Assembly: GCA_017550655.1 (NCBI GenBank)
Contig: JAFZOK010000017.1
Coordinates: 124,001 to 188,000 of the forward strand
DNA: 64,000 nucleotides
Reading direction: 5' to 3'
Source: Bacteroidales bacterium
Lineage (GTDB): Bacteria; Bacteroidota; Bacteroidia; Bacteroidales; UBA932
The notes beneath the pieces are model-generated. The model did no database searches, was not told where the DNA came from, and worked only from the letters and a program-made list of their open reading frames with translations. Within the stretch, counting starts at the first letter, position 1, and every line of letters begins with the position of its first letter. This document shows positions 1 through 9,415 of this stretch, piece after piece. The translations under genes were made by a program, and so were the position numbers.

Positions 1-1136
1 AGCACGGTCTTACCGGTCTTAGGCTGTGCCACGATAAGTCCTCTCTGGCCCTTGCCTATAGGGGCGAACATCTCCACTACCCTGCAAGACAGGTTGTTGT
101 GGCCGTTACCCAGAAGGTTGAACTTCTCCTCAGGGAAAAGCGGAGTAAGGAAATCGAACGGAACCCTGTCGCGGATGAAAGCCGGATCCCTTCCGTTAAT
201 GGAATCGATCTTAACCAGCGGGAAGTATTTGTCACCCTCTCTCGGCGGCTTGATTTCTCCGAATACGGTATCTCCGGTCTTAAGGGCAAAGAGCTTTATC
301 TGGCTCTGCGATACGTAAATGTCATCCGGAGAATTAAGGTAGTTATAGTCTGAAGAACGAAGGAAACCATAGCCGTCCGGCATAATCTCCAGAACTCCGT
401 CTGCCTTTACAACGCCTTCAAACTCAAACTTCTGAGCTTTCTCCTCAGGCTCATTCTGACGCTCGTTGTTCTGCCGTTCGCCATTCTGCCTTTCATTGTT
501 CTGGGCGCGGTCGTGGTTGCGCTCGCCGTTCTGCCTTTCATTGTTCTGCGGCCTTTCCTGGCGAGGGCGCTGCTGGTCCTGAGGTCTTGGCTGCTGTTCC
601 TGCTGACGAGGCTGGTCCTGAGGTTTCTGATCCTGCGGCTTTGGCTGCGGTGCAGACTTTTCAGGATTATCGGCTGCAGGAGTCTGGTCGAAAAGCGATG
701 GAGACTGCTGCTGCGGTTTCTGTATTCTCGGCCTCTTCTGCCTTGGCTGACGAACCTGGTCCTGAGCCTGTTCAGTCTTTTCTTCAACTGGCTTTGCCTC
801 TAGCTTAGGTTCTGCTGCAGGAGCCTGTGCTTCAGGCTGTGAAGCCGGCTGGGCTATCTCTTTCTTTTTACGGCCACGCTTCTTTGGAGCTTCAGCTGTA
901 GCCTGAGCGTTAGTTTCGTTGTTTTCGGTAGAAGCCTGCTGGCTCTTCACTTTCTGCCTTGGCTTGCGCTTAGGCTTTTCCTCCGGCTGCTCCGCTGCCT
1001 TGATAGCCTGCTCGTCGAGGATCTTGTAGACAAGGTCATCCTGAGAGAAGGACTTGGGCTTTGCAATTTCAAGCTTCTCCGCGATTGCCAAAAGTTCTTC
1101 AAAACTCTTGGACTTAAGTTCAATAATGTCGTACAT
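1..1136 (-). CDS. rho: Transcription termination factor Rho, N-terminal part (cut by window edge)
   Basis: ATP-dependent RNA helicase that ends transcription; only the first ~378 codons are inside the window. The start is ATG at 1136-1134 (protein begins MYDIIELKSKSFEELLAIAE, the Rho N-terminal helical domain). Residues ~60-235 are a low-complexity insertion rich in Q, N, R, P, E and K, including tandem RQNNER/RQNGER units. The RNA-binding CSD follows (GVLEIMPDGYGFLRS), and the Walker A region (PIGKGQRGLIVAQPKTGKT) lies right at the window edge. Long disordered insertions are typical of Bacteroidetes Rho, and in Bacteroides one has been reported to drive condensate formation; that role here is inferred. 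Transcribed in the same direction as pepD but separated from it by a strong hairpin. Confidence 0.95.
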   Translation of the reverse strand, partial: MYDIIELKSKSFEELLAIAEKLEIAKPKSFSQDDLVYKILDEQAIKAAEQPEEKPKRKPRQKVKSQQASTENNETNAQATAEAPKKRGRKKKEIAQPASQPEAQAPAAEPKLEAKPVEEKTEQAQDQVRQPRQKRPRIQKPQQQSPSLFDQTPAADNPEKSAPQPKPQDQKPQDQPRQQEQQPRPQDQQRPRQERPQNNERQNGERNHDRAQNNERQNGERQNNERQNEPEEKAQKFEFEGVVKADGVLEIMPDGYGFLRSSDYNYLNSPDDIYVSQSQIKLFALKTGDTVFGEIKPPREGDKYFPLVKIDSINGRDPAFIRDRVPFDFLTPLFPEEKFNLLGNGHNNLSCRVVEMFAPIGKGQRGLIVAQPKTGKTV

Positions 1137-1284
1137 ATAAAATGTGTAAAAAATAATTTGGGAACAAATGGATCATCTTGGATCCCACCTGCGGGAGACA
1201 CCCGCATAAATCGTGTGCAAATATAACACAAAATACTTAAAGTGCAAACATTTTCAAGTAATTACGCACAATTTTGCCATAAAG

Positions 1285-1321
1285 CGGCAAGCCCTGGCCG
1301 GTTAAGGGCCAGGGCTTGCCG
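1285..1321 (-). terminator. Strong hairpin downstream of pepD
   Basis: Perfect 15-bp inverted repeat (1285-1299 with 1307-1321) around a 7-nt loop, 24 nt after the pepD stop. On the minus strand it is followed by CTTTATGG, so the T-run is weak. Most likely the pepD terminator, separating it from rho. Confidence 0.75.
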
Positions 1322-1344
1322 AAATATTCACCAAAGGGAACGTA

Positions 1345-2781
1345 TTATTTGATTGTAACCAGCAGCTGCTCAAGGAATTTCACGAACTTGTCAAGAGAAG
1401 CCAAATCCAGCTTTTCTCCAGGAGCGTGAACTCCCCTGAGTGTAGGTCCGAACGATATCATATCCCAGTCAGGGAACTTGAGGCTGAACAGTCCGCACTC
1501 CAGTCCTGCAGGAGTTACGATAACCTTGGCGTCTGTCTTGAAGAGCTTCTTGTATACCTTCTTGCAGTGCTCCAGAATCGGAGAATTCAGTTTAGGAATC
1601 CATCCTGGATACTCGCCTTCGTGGGTAACCTTTGCTCCGGCCATTGCCCAGCAAGCCTCCATCTGCTGAGCCATCCAGCGCCTCTCGCTGACAACCGCGC
1701 TTCTCTGGCTGGAACCGATGACAATCTTGTTAGGTTTCTTCATCTTGATGGAAGCGAAGTTAGTGGAAATCTCTATCAGGCCAGGAATAGTGTCGCTGAT
1801 CTTGTAAGAACCGTGAGGACAGGCAACTCCGGCAAAAATCAGAGATGCCGCAGTGTTAGCGTCTATAGCCTTGAGCTTGCACTCTATAGGAACAAGTTCC
1901 ATCTGTACTCCAGGATCAGGAATGGCGAATTCAGCCTTCACTTCATCCCTAACCTGGTTGAAAATCTTCACAACGGAAGCCTTTGCGCTCTTAGGGAATC
2001 CGAAGATGGCGTGAGCGTCCCTAGGAATGGCGTTGCGCTTGTTGCCGCCGTCTATCTCGTAAAGCTCGATATTGTGCTTGTCCAGAACCTTGTAGAGGAA
2101 ACGCATCAGCATCTGGTTGGCGTTCACGCGGTTCTTGTTTATGTCGTCTCCGCTATGACCACCCTGGCTGCCGAACACCCTGACCTTGTACTTGAGGAAT
2201 TCCTTTGTCTGAGGAACTGGCTTATAGGTAAATACGGCCGTAGTGTCTATGCCGCCGTTGCATCCGATGCAAAGCTCTCCCTCGTCCTCGGAATCAAGAT
2301 TGAGGAGAATCTTTCCGGTAGCAAAACCCGGCTCCAGAGCCTCTGCTCCGTCCAGTCCTGTTTCCTCGGAGATGGTAAAAAGAGCCTCCAGCTTTCCGGT
2401 CTTCATCTTAGGGTCTATCAGAGCCGCCAGCTGCGCAGCCATACCGATTCCGCAGTCTGCGCCCAGAGTGGTATCCTTGGCAATCATCCAGCCGTCCTCA
2501 ATGCAGTAGTTGATAGGATCCTTGGCAAAGTCGTGCTTTACTCCCTGGTTCTTCTCGCAAACCATATCGGAATGGCTCTGCATGATGATGGTAGGGACTT
2601 TCTCCATGCCCTTGTCCGCCTTCTTGGTAAGAAGGACATTGCCTACCTTGTCTTTCTTTGCTCCGAGTTTGTGCTTCTTTCCGAAATCCAGAAGCCATTT
2701 GATTATCTTTTCCTCGTGACCGCTCTCGCGGGGAACAGTTGTAATTTCCTTGAAGATTTCAAGAACTTTCTTGCTATCCAT
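1345..2781 (-). CDS. pepD: Aminoacyl-histidine dipeptidase (M20 family, PepD)
   Basis: Cytosolic zinc dipeptidase that cleaves Xaa-His and other dipeptides. The 478 residues match the usual PepD length. Visible M20 landmarks: the metal-ligand stretch IIMQSHSDMV (~residue 67), TLGADCGIG with its bridging Asp (~105), FTISEETGLDGA with the catalytic and ligand Glu residues (~136), LLNLDSEDEGELCIGC, and the lid-domain GGHSGDDI. The C-terminal metal ligand is in GVHAPGEKL. It lies 36 nt after dnaA on the same strand and may be cotranscribed with it. A strong hairpin follows. Confidence 0.95.
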   Translation of the reverse strand: MDSKKVLEIFKEITTVPRESGHEEKIIKWLLDFGKKHKLGAKKDKVGNVLLTKKADKGMEKVPTIIMQSHSDMVCEKNQGVKHDFAKDPINYCIEDGWMIAKDTTLGADCGIGMAAQLAALIDPKMKTGKLEALFTISEETGLDGAEALEPGFATGKILLNLDSEDEGELCIGCNGGIDTTAVFTYKPVPQTKEFLKYKVRVFGSQGGHSGDDINKNRVNANQMLMRFLYKVLDKHNIELYEIDGGNKRNAIPRDAHAIFGFPKSAKASVVKIFNQVRDEVKAEFAIPDPGVQMELVPIECKLKAIDANTAASLIFAGVACPHGSYKISDTIPGLIEISTNFASIKMKKPNKIVIGSSQRSAVVSERRWMAQQMEACWAMAGAKVTHEGEYPGWIPKLNSPILEHCKKVYKKLFKTDAKVIVTPAGLECGLFSLKFPDWDMISFGPTLRGVHAPGEKLDLASLDKFVKFLEQLLVTIK

Positions 2782-2817
2782 AGCTATGTGTTATTTGTTG
2801 TTTATGTAATCGCGGGA

Positions 2818-4230
2818 TTACTTTCCGCCCTTGAGCTGGCGCTCCAGGTCTGCAACATAGCGTCTTATGTTGCGGTCTGTGTCTATAAGGTCAGAAACGG
2901 TGCTGCAGGCGTGGAGAACGGTGGCGTGGTCCTTTCCTCCCATCTGGCTGCCTATGGATGCAAGGGAGGTCTTGGTAAGGTTGCGCACCAGATACATCGT
3001 AATCTGGCGGGCCTGGACAATCTCCCTCTTGCGGGTCTTGGAAACGATGGTTTCCGGAGAAATCTTGAAATAGTCGCACACCGTGTTGCGGATTCTCTCC
3101 AGAGAAATCTCAGAAGAATCCACGTTCACTATCTGCTGGGTAACCTTCTTTGCAAGGTCAAGGGTAATGTTCTCCCTGTTGAAAGTGGAATGTGCCAGAA
3201 GCGTAAGTATCGTTCCCTCAAGTTCACGCACACTTCCGGTAACCTTGGATGCCAGATAATTGACAATCTCGTCCCCCAGCACGATTCCCTCGTTGGCGCT
3301 CTTGGCCTTGATTATCTTCACCCTGGTATCGAAGTCCGGAGTCAGCAACTCAGCGGTAAGCCCCCACTTGAATCTCTGGATCAGCCTTGTCTCCATATCC
3401 TTAAGGTTGCCAGGAGCAACGTCGGAAGTAAGGATGAGCTGCTTTCCAGCCTGCTGCAGATAGTTGAAAATGTGGAAGAAAGCGTTCTGAGTGCCACTCT
3501 TTCCGGAGAAGTACTGCACATCATCCAGGATCAGCACATCAATCTGTTCGTAGAAATGCAGGAAGTCCGGAATCTTGTTCCCTACAGTAGCATTCTGATA
3601 CTGAGTCTTGAAAGTATGGGCGCTTACGTAGAGGACTATCTTTTCAGGGTGCAGCTGCTTTACCCTCAAACCAATAGCCTGGGAAAGATGGGTCTTTCCG
3701 AGACCGGATCCGCTATGAATGAACAGCGGGCAGAAAGGATTGTTGCCCGGAGTGGAAGCCACTCTCTCGCCCGCACTCCTTGCCAGGCGGTTGCAAGGCC
3801 CCTCAATGAAATTCTCGAAGGAATATTTAGGGTTGAGGTTCGGGTTGATGGTCAGCTTCTGGATTCCCGGTATCACGAAAGGATTGATCGGCTCCCTCTC
3901 GTTTCTCGGAAAAGCGATAGGAGGATTGCCGGCAACCTCAAGCATCTGGTGAGGATAGGCAACCGTGCTGTTCACGAACTGGATATTGTAGAACAGGTTT
4001 ACCTTGTCGCCGATGACTCTCTTGAGAGTCTTGCCAAGAATATCCACAAGCGGCATCTCCTCCAGATGGTGCATGTGGGCGTCTGAAGGAACTTCTATAG
4101 TGAGGCTGGAGTCAACCAGGGATATAGGCTTTACCGGCAGGAACCATTTCTGGAACACTGCGTCCGGAACGTTGCTCTTTATGATCTGAAGACAACGGTT
4201 CCACACCTCTATATGATTGCTCTCGCTCAT
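2818..4230 (-). CDS. dnaA: Chromosomal replication initiator DnaA
   Basis: AAA+ initiator that binds DnaA boxes at oriC and opens the duplex. 470 residues: domain I at the N-terminus (WNRCLQIIKSNVPDAVFQKWF), a linker to ~135, AAA+ domain with Walker A GSGLGKT at 174-180 and Walker B LILDDVQYF (~235), and domain IV with the DNA-binding signature GGKDHATVLHAC (~435). The start ATG at 4230 gives the canonical N-terminus. The 203-nt upstream gap is AT-rich (runs of A), but I found no TTATNCACA-type boxes there, so this is not evidently the origin. Confidence 0.97.
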   Translation of the reverse strand: MSESNHIEVWNRCLQIIKSNVPDAVFQKWFLPVKPISLVDSSLTIEVPSDAHMHHLEEMPLVDILGKTLKRVIGDKVNLFYNIQFVNSTVAYPHQMLEVAGNPPIAFPRNEREPINPFVIPGIQKLTINPNLNPKYSFENFIEGPCNRLARSAGERVASTPGNNPFCPLFIHSGSGLGKTHLSQAIGLRVKQLHPEKIVLYVSAHTFKTQYQNATVGNKIPDFLHFYEQIDVLILDDVQYFSGKSGTQNAFFHIFNYLQQAGKQLILTSDVAPGNLKDMETRLIQRFKWGLTAELLTPDFDTRVKIIKAKSANEGIVLGDEIVNYLASKVTGSVRELEGTILTLLAHSTFNRENITLDLAKKVTQQIVNVDSSEISLERIRNTVCDYFKISPETIVSKTRKREIVQARQITMYLVRNLTKTSLASIGSQMGGKDHATVLHACSTVSDLIDTDRNIRRYVADLERQLKGGK

Positions 4231-4433
4231 TAAACTGAATGATATTAGAAAAAAAAAGCGCCGTGGTTTGGCAGAACAAAATTGGTAAATAAAAAGTTAA
4301 AAAAAAATATCTCCAGCTATTGTTTTTTTGCGGAAAAATATAAGAGCCCTATAAATCAGTGCGAAAAAATAAGCTATCTCGCAACGGTGTGCTAATCAGG
4401 CGGTTGTACCAAATTGCGCAGTTAAACGCCTAA
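4231..4433. other. AT-rich gap upstream of dnaA
   Basis: 203 nt between dnaA and the MCE gene (both minus strand). It contains A-runs at about 4250 and 4300-4330 and should hold the dnaA promoter. No clear TAnnTTTG box, DnaA box cluster or coding frame was recognised. Confidence 0.4.
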
Positions 4434-5345
4434 TCAGAACACACTTACTTTGATATATTTTTTAGGATTCGCCTTTATCTTTTTTACAAGTTCATCTATA
4501 TCGGTGAGCAAACTGTCTACGGAATTGTGCAGGTCGTCGTTTCTCATCAGTTTTCCGGTGGTGGAATTCGGAGACTGGATCTTGTCAAGTATAGCGTTCA
4601 GCTTGTCCAGACTTTCCTGAAGACGGACGGCAGAGAGGTTTTCCGCTGTCTTGTTGACATTTGCGATGGCTCCCTTCAGGTCTCCATCCGGAGCGCTAAG
4701 ATCCTGCGTGATGGTATTTATATTCTTCAGCGATGAGGACAGGTCCGGAGTCATTCCGTTCAGAGATGCGGAAAGCCTCTGGATATTGGCCAGCGAGCCG
4801 TCCAGCCTCCTGAGAGACGAGTGGAGATCCTGCCTTGCTGCGGAATCCAGAGTCTGGTTTACGGAAGCCAGTACGCAATTCAGGTTATCCACCGTTTCCT
4901 CCAGCTTGTCCTTGAGCGGTCCTACATAACCGTAGAGCACGCTGAGCATGTCAGGAACGCTCTTTCCCTTAAGTGTGTCGCCGTGCCTTGCGGATATCTG
5001 GGATTCTCCCAGAGCCAGCCTCATTTCCTTTCCTCCCAGCAAATTGGAGCTGTACACCTCAGCCCTGCTGTCGATAGGAATGCGATAATCGTTTGACACA
5101 TTGAAACTGACCAGGAAGCTGTCTCTTACGGGATCCAGCTTGATTTTCTCGATCGTTCCAACCTTAAAGCCCCTGATATAAATAGGAGATGTGGGGGCAA
5201 GCCCTTCCACTTCAGGAAGATAAGTGTGGTAAGTGCTCCTCTTCTTGAACAAGTCGTAACCCTTGAGGAAGTTCAGGGCCAGGAAAAGCGCCACACCCAC
5301 CGCTATCACGAATATGCCTATTTTCTGACTGCTGGAAATTTTCAT
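4434..5345 (-). CDS. MlaD/MCE-family lipid-transport substrate-binding protein
   Basis: Periplasmic, inner-membrane-anchored MCE protein, the lipid-binding component of Mla-type phospholipid transport. 303 residues: a single N-terminal membrane segment (KIGIFVIAVGVALFLALNF, residues 8-26), then one MCE domain (~38-115) with VEGLAPTSPIYIRGFKVGTI and an NLLGGKEMRL block. A long helical C-terminal region (~125-290) probably forms the oligomeric channel. No permease or ATPase (MlaE/MlaF) lies beside it here. It starts 9 nt after the amidase stop, so the two probably form an operon. Confidence 0.88.
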   Translation of the reverse strand: MKISSSQKIGIFVIAVGVALFLALNFLKGYDLFKKRSTYHTYLPEVEGLAPTSPIYIRGFKVGTIEKIKLDPVRDSFLVSFNVSNDYRIPIDSRAEVYSSNLLGGKEMRLALGESQISARHGDTLKGKSVPDMLSVLYGYVGPLKDKLEETVDNLNCVLASVNQTLDSAARQDLHSSLRRLDGSLANIQRLSASLNGMTPDLSSSLKNINTITQDLSAPDGDLKGAIANVNKTAENLSAVRLQESLDKLNAILDKIQSPNSTTGKLMRNDDLHNSVDSLLTDIDELVKKIKANPKKYIKVSVF

Positions 5346-5354
5346 GATCTATAA

Positions 5355-6539
5355 TTATCTGGTTACAATTTTACCATTTTTTATCGCGATAATGAAGGCC
5401 TGAGGGAATTTTTTTCTCACATCGCCCAGAACTGCCGCCGCCTTCTGCCTTGTATCCCAATCCCCGTAATGATATTTGTAGAAGCCGTTGTCATATATGC
5501 TCTGGACACCCTTAAGACCCTTAAATTCAGAAGAATTGCTCTTGAGTTTCTTTTTGGCGGCCATTATCTGGATGGAATAACGCACCTGCTCTTTTGCCGG
5601 CTTCTCTACTTCTGTCTTAACTTCAGGCTCCGGATTCTGGACCTCTGGCTGCTCAGGTTCAGTTGTCTGAGTCTCATCAGGCTTTGGAGCGTTTTCATTG
5701 GAATTCTCCTCTGGTGTTTCTTCCGTATTGCCGTAGCGGCTGCTGTAATCCTCGCAATATCTCGTGAAAGCGTCCGCCAGATGGCGGGCAATCTTCTGCT
5801 GGCCTTCCGTGGTTATGATCTTTGCCTTGTCTGCCGCATTGGTCAAAAAGCCTATTTCCGTAAGAACGGAAGGCATTGTGGTGCGCCACAGAACCAGAAA
5901 ACCGGCCTGACGTACTCCCCTGTTCACGGAAACAGGACCTTTCTTGTACTCGTCCTGGATGAAACTTGCAAACCTTATGCTCTGCTCGGAATATGCGTTC
6001 TGGAGAAGGGAAAAGATAATGTAGGACTCTGGAGAATCGGGATTAAAGCCCTCATATTTAGTTGTATAGCCGTCCTCCATCTTGATTACGGCGTTCTCCC
6101 TCTTGGAAACCTCGAAGTTCTTGTCGCTGACGTGAGAACCCATAGTATAGGTCTCGCTGCCGGACGGCACAACGGAAGGATTTGCATTAACGTGAATGGA
6201 AAGGAAAAGGTCCGCCTTGTTGCGGTTGGCAATGTCCGCCCTCTCTGCCAGAGGAATGAAAACATCCTTTTTCCTGGTGTAGATCACTTTGACATCCGGA
6301 TGCTCCTCCTCGATAATCTTGCCCAGCTTAAGCGCTACGGAAAGAACGATATTCTTCTCGCTGTATTTGCGGTCCTTGCTCATGCAGCCGTGGTCATGCC
6401 CGCCGTGTCCGGGATCCAAAACCACGCACTTAACCTTTCCGGTGCTGTTCTGGGCATTTAGCGGAAGGGAAACTCCAGCCACCGCCGCCGCCAGGGCAAC
6501 GGTAAATGCAATGCGTCCTATGCCACAGAGAAGCTTCAT
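5355..6539 (-). CDS. N-acetylmuramoyl-L-alanine amidase (Amidase_3) with SPOR-like C-terminus
   Basis: Exported zinc amidase that cuts the peptide stem from peptidoglycan during cell separation. Signal peptide at residues 1-29 (hydrophobic core, cleavage near LNAQ). The catalytic domain spans ~35-260 with VVLDPGHGGHD (first Zn His), EKNIV (Zn Glu), LFLSIHVNAN (Zn His) and LTEIGFLTNA. A Glu/Pro-rich linker follows (~270-310), then a C-terminal domain beginning VRYSIQIMAA that resembles a SPOR peptidoglycan-binding fold. Divergent from lptD, with a 94-nt shared promoter region. Confidence 0.93.
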   Translation of the reverse strand: MKLLCGIGRIAFTVALAAAVAGVSLPLNAQNSTGKVKCVVLDPGHGGHDHGCMSKDRKYSEKNIVLSVALKLGKIIEEEHPDVKVIYTRKKDVFIPLAERADIANRNKADLFLSIHVNANPSVVPSGSETYTMGSHVSDKNFEVSKRENAVIKMEDGYTTKYEGFNPDSPESYIIFSLLQNAYSEQSIRFASFIQDEYKKGPVSVNRGVRQAGFLVLWRTTMPSVLTEIGFLTNAADKAKIITTEGQQKIARHLADAFTRYCEDYSSRYGNTEETPEENSNENAPKPDETQTTEPEQPEVQNPEPEVKTEVEKPAKEQVRYSIQIMAAKKKLKSNSSEFKGLKGVQSIYDNGFYKYHYGDWDTRQKAAAVLGDVRKKFPQAFIIAIKNGKIVTR

Positions 6540-6565
6540 ATCGATTCCTTTTTATAAATCAGTAA

Positions 6566-6573
6566 CAAAAATA
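6566..6573 (-). promoter_or_regulatory. -7 box for the amidase gene
   Basis: Minus-strand TATTTTTG (matches TAnnTTTG) 26 nt upstream of the amidase ATG. A TTTG lies 23 nt further upstream, slightly longer than ideal spacing. Confidence 0.5.
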
Positions 6574-6577
6574 TTGC

Positions 6578-6585
6578 TACATTTG
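6578..6585 (+). promoter_or_regulatory. -7 box for lptD
   Basis: TACATTTG matches TAnnTTTG, 51 nt upstream of the lptD ATG. No convincing -33 TTTG was seen. The divergent amidase promoter sits only a few bases away, so the two probably compete or are co-regulated. Confidence 0.45.
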
Positions 6586-6636
6586 TACTTTGCTGACAAA
6601 TTTACAAATAAAAGCTGAAAAAGACCTTAGAAGGTG

Positions 6637-9405
6637 ATGTCTATAGGAAGAATAATAAGGAAAACCTGCAATGTGGCCCTGTGCGCCCTGCTACTTGCCT
6701 CCCTTTGGGGCTTTACCCCAAGGAAGCAGACGGCAAAAGGTTCCCGGATTCCTTACTTCCGAGACACGATTCCTGTTCTGGACAGCATTCCCGCAAAAGA
6801 CTCTCTCGGCAAAGACACCCTCAACCTGAAAGACACGATGTTTACGGTGGATTCTTCCCTTATCTCCACCCTCAAGCAGCCGGTTTTCTCCACGGGCAGA
6901 GACTCCAGCGTGGAAATCCTCACGGACGGCAAGCGTATGCTCTATTACTATGGAGACGTTACCGTCACTTATGAAGACATATCCATCAAGGCAGACTATA
7001 TAGCATATAACGTCCAGACAAAGACAGTGTTCGCCAAAGGCCTCCCGGACTCCACCGGTGTTATCAAGGGCAATCCCGAACTCAAGGAGGGAAAGAACAC
7101 CTACACGATGGAAAGCGTCTACTATAACTTCGACACCAAGAAGGCCAAGATCAAGAATATGATGACGCAAGAGGGAGAGGGCAACATCAAGGGCAAGTAT
7201 ATCAAGAAGATGGCGGATAACTCAATCAACATCGCCAGAGGAATATACACCACCTGCGACGCGGAAGAGCCGCACTTCTACCTCCAGATGACAACCGCCA
7301 AGGTTATCAATTCGGGGCCGGTCAAGAAGACCGTGTTCGGCCCTGCATACACCGTGATTGAAGGCGTCCCTACCCCGTTTGCCCTGCCGTTCGGATTTGT
7401 TCCGAGAATCAGCAACCGCAGCGGCGGAGTGCTGTTCCCTACATACGGAGAGGAAACGGCCAGAGGATTTTACCTAAGGGGCCTGGGATATTATTTCGTG
7501 TTCGGGGACCATCTGGATCTTGCCGCAACCGCTGACATTTATACCAGGGGCTCGTGGGCTGTTAACGTAAACTCCAGGTATGCAAAGAGATATAAATACA
7601 CGGGCAATCTGTCCGGCGTCTATTCCGTTGACATAACGGGAGAAAAGCATCAGCCGGACTATTCCAAGAGCAAGAACTTCTCCCTGAACTGGAGCCACAA
7701 CCAGGATGCCAAGGCAAGGCCGGGAACCACATTCAGGGCATCTGTGAACTTCTCTTCCCCATCCAACAGCCGCTACAACTCAACCACCATAAACCAGGCG
7801 CTGACAAACCAGATTTCCTCCTCCATTTCATACGGAAAAACCTGGGCCGGCACACCGTTCTCGCTGAGTTTAAATGCATTGCACAGCCAGAACTCAAGAG
7901 ACAGCTCTTATGCAGTAACCTTCCCTAACCTTACATTCACCGTAAGCAGGATCAACCCGTTCAAGAGGAAGGTAATGGTTGGCAAGAGAAAGTTTTACGA
8001 AGACATAACCTTCAACTACTCTGCCCACTTCGACAACAAAATCAACTTCAAGAGTTCCGAGGTGGGAAAGCCGGATTTCTTCAAGAAGATGCGCAACGGC
8101 ATGCAGCACACGTTCAGCATCGGCCTGCCGACATTTACCGTGCTCAGATACATACAAGCCTCTCCTGGAGTGAATTACGGAATGAACTGGTACTTCTCGG
8201 ATGCCACACAGTATTACGATACCAGGCTCAAAAGGGCTGTTACAGAGTATTCCGATCCTTTCAGCACATTCGGCCTTACCCAGACCTACAACTTCAGCCT
8301 GTCCTTCAATACCAGAATCTACGGCCTGTTCAACTTTGGCAAGAACAGCGCCCTACAGGCAATGAGGCACATCATTACACCGAGCATCAGTTTCAGCTAT
8401 ATGCCTGAACTCGGCACCAGGGCAAACGGATACCGTACCTACGAGTATGTGGATTCAGACGGCAAGCCGCATTCGGTGGTCTACAACAGATATTCCGGGC
8501 AGCTCTATTCTCCTCCGGGCCAGGGCAGCAACGCAGGTATGAGCTTCAGCTTCGGCAATACCCTGGAAGCCAAGGTAAGGTCGCAGATGGACACCACCGG
8601 CAAGGGCGTAAGGAAGATTAAACTCATAGACCAGCTGAATATAGGAGGATCCTACAATTTTCTGGCGGATTCAATGAAGCTTTCCAATATTTCAGTCAAT
8701 ATGTCCACCACCGTTTTCGGAAAGATGGGCATTTCCGCAAACATGACTCTGGACCCCTATGCCATCAACGAGAGAGGCCAGCGCTACAACAAGCTGATGA
8801 TATCCCAAGGCGGATTCAAGCCATTCAGGCTGACGGGTGCCAGCCTTTCCACTTCCTACACGTTCCAGGGAGAAGGAAAGAGCCGCCTGGGTGCAGACTA
8901 CTCCCCGGAAGGAGGTAATTCTCCTGTAATTCCAACCAGAGCCGGAACCAATTCCTCTTCCTCCGCATACCAGAGGATATTCTATCATCCAGTAACCGGA
9001 GAATACATTCCGGGCGGATGGGTTTACTACTACGACCCTAGTATGCCGTGGAGTGTCAACCTGAACTACAGCTATTCCTTCTACCGGTCTTACCAGTACT
9101 CAAACAACCAGCTGGTTACCAAGAACAACCACGCTATGACACTGGGAATAAGCTCACAGTTGCAGATATACAGGGATCTGAGAATCTCCCTCAATACCGG
9201 AGTGGACCTTACAAAGATGCAGCTGACCACCACCCAGCTTTCCGGTTCGTTCAGCCTGCACTGCTTCCAGATTTCATTCTCCTGGATTCCTAACGGAAAA
9301 TGGGAGAGCTGGAGCTTCAGGATTTGCGCAAACGCCTCGTCCCTGGCAGACCTGCTTCAGTTCAAGAAGAACGCCAGCTACTGGGATAACGGCAGCGGCT
9401 ATTAA
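6637..9405 (+). CDS. lptD: LPS-assembly outer-membrane protein LptD (Bacteroidetes type)
   Basis: Outer-membrane beta-barrel that inserts lipopolysaccharide into the outer leaflet. About 922 residues: signal peptide (~1-28), a Ser/Asp-rich linker, an N-terminal OstA/jellyroll domain (about 85-220: DGKRMLYYYGDVTVTYEDI, FAKGLPDSTG), and the conserved LptD segment TPFALPFGFVPR followed by the C-terminal barrel of alternating aromatic strands. The frame also allows GTG at 6634, but the adjacent ATG at 6637 is preferred. Eleven nt separate it from fbp, so fbp and rpe may be cotranscribed. Confidence 0.92.
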   Translation: MSIGRIIRKTCNVALCALLLASLWGFTPRKQTAKGSRIPYFRDTIPVLDSIPAKDSLGKDTLNLKDTMFTVDSSLISTLKQPVFSTGRDSSVEILTDGKRMLYYYGDVTVTYEDISIKADYIAYNVQTKTVFAKGLPDSTGVIKGNPELKEGKNTYTMESVYYNFDTKKAKIKNMMTQEGEGNIKGKYIKKMADNSINIARGIYTTCDAEEPHFYLQMTTAKVINSGPVKKTVFGPAYTVIEGVPTPFALPFGFVPRISNRSGGVLFPTYGEETARGFYLRGLGYYFVFGDHLDLAATADIYTRGSWAVNVNSRYAKRYKYTGNLSGVYSVDITGEKHQPDYSKSKNFSLNWSHNQDAKARPGTTFRASVNFSSPSNSRYNSTTINQALTNQISSSISYGKTWAGTPFSLSLNALHSQNSRDSSYAVTFPNLTFTVSRINPFKRKVMVGKRKFYEDITFNYSAHFDNKINFKSSEVGKPDFFKKMRNGMQHTFSIGLPTFTVLRYIQASPGVNYGMNWYFSDATQYYDTRLKRAVTEYSDPFSTFGLTQTYNFSLSFNTRIYGLFNFGKNSALQAMRHIITPSISFSYMPELGTRANGYRTYEYVDSDGKPHSVVYNRYSGQLYSPPGQGSNAGMSFSFGNTLEAKVRSQMDTTGKGVRKIKLIDQLNIGGSYNFLADSMKLSNISVNMSTTVFGKMGISANMTLDPYAINERGQRYNKLMISQGGFKPFRLTGASLSTSYTFQGEGKSRLGADYSPEGGNSPVIPTRAGTNSSSSAYQRIFYHPVTGEYIPGGWVYYYDPSMPWSVNLNYSYSFYRSYQYSNNQLVTKNNHAMTLGISSQLQIYRDLRISLNTGVDLTKMQLTTTQLSGSFSLHCFQISFSWIPNGKWESWSFRICANASSLADLLQFKKNASYWDNGSGY

Positions 9406-9415
9406 TCATACCCAC

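Noticed and set aside
1426..4086. An 886-codon open frame on the plus strand over pepD and dnaA
   Set aside because: It runs antisense to two well-identified genes and has no family-like sequence; it is a by-product of their codon usage.
4231..4433. Possible oriC beside dnaA
   Set aside because: AT-rich, but no cluster of TTATNCACA-type boxes was found in the gap; the origin may be elsewhere.
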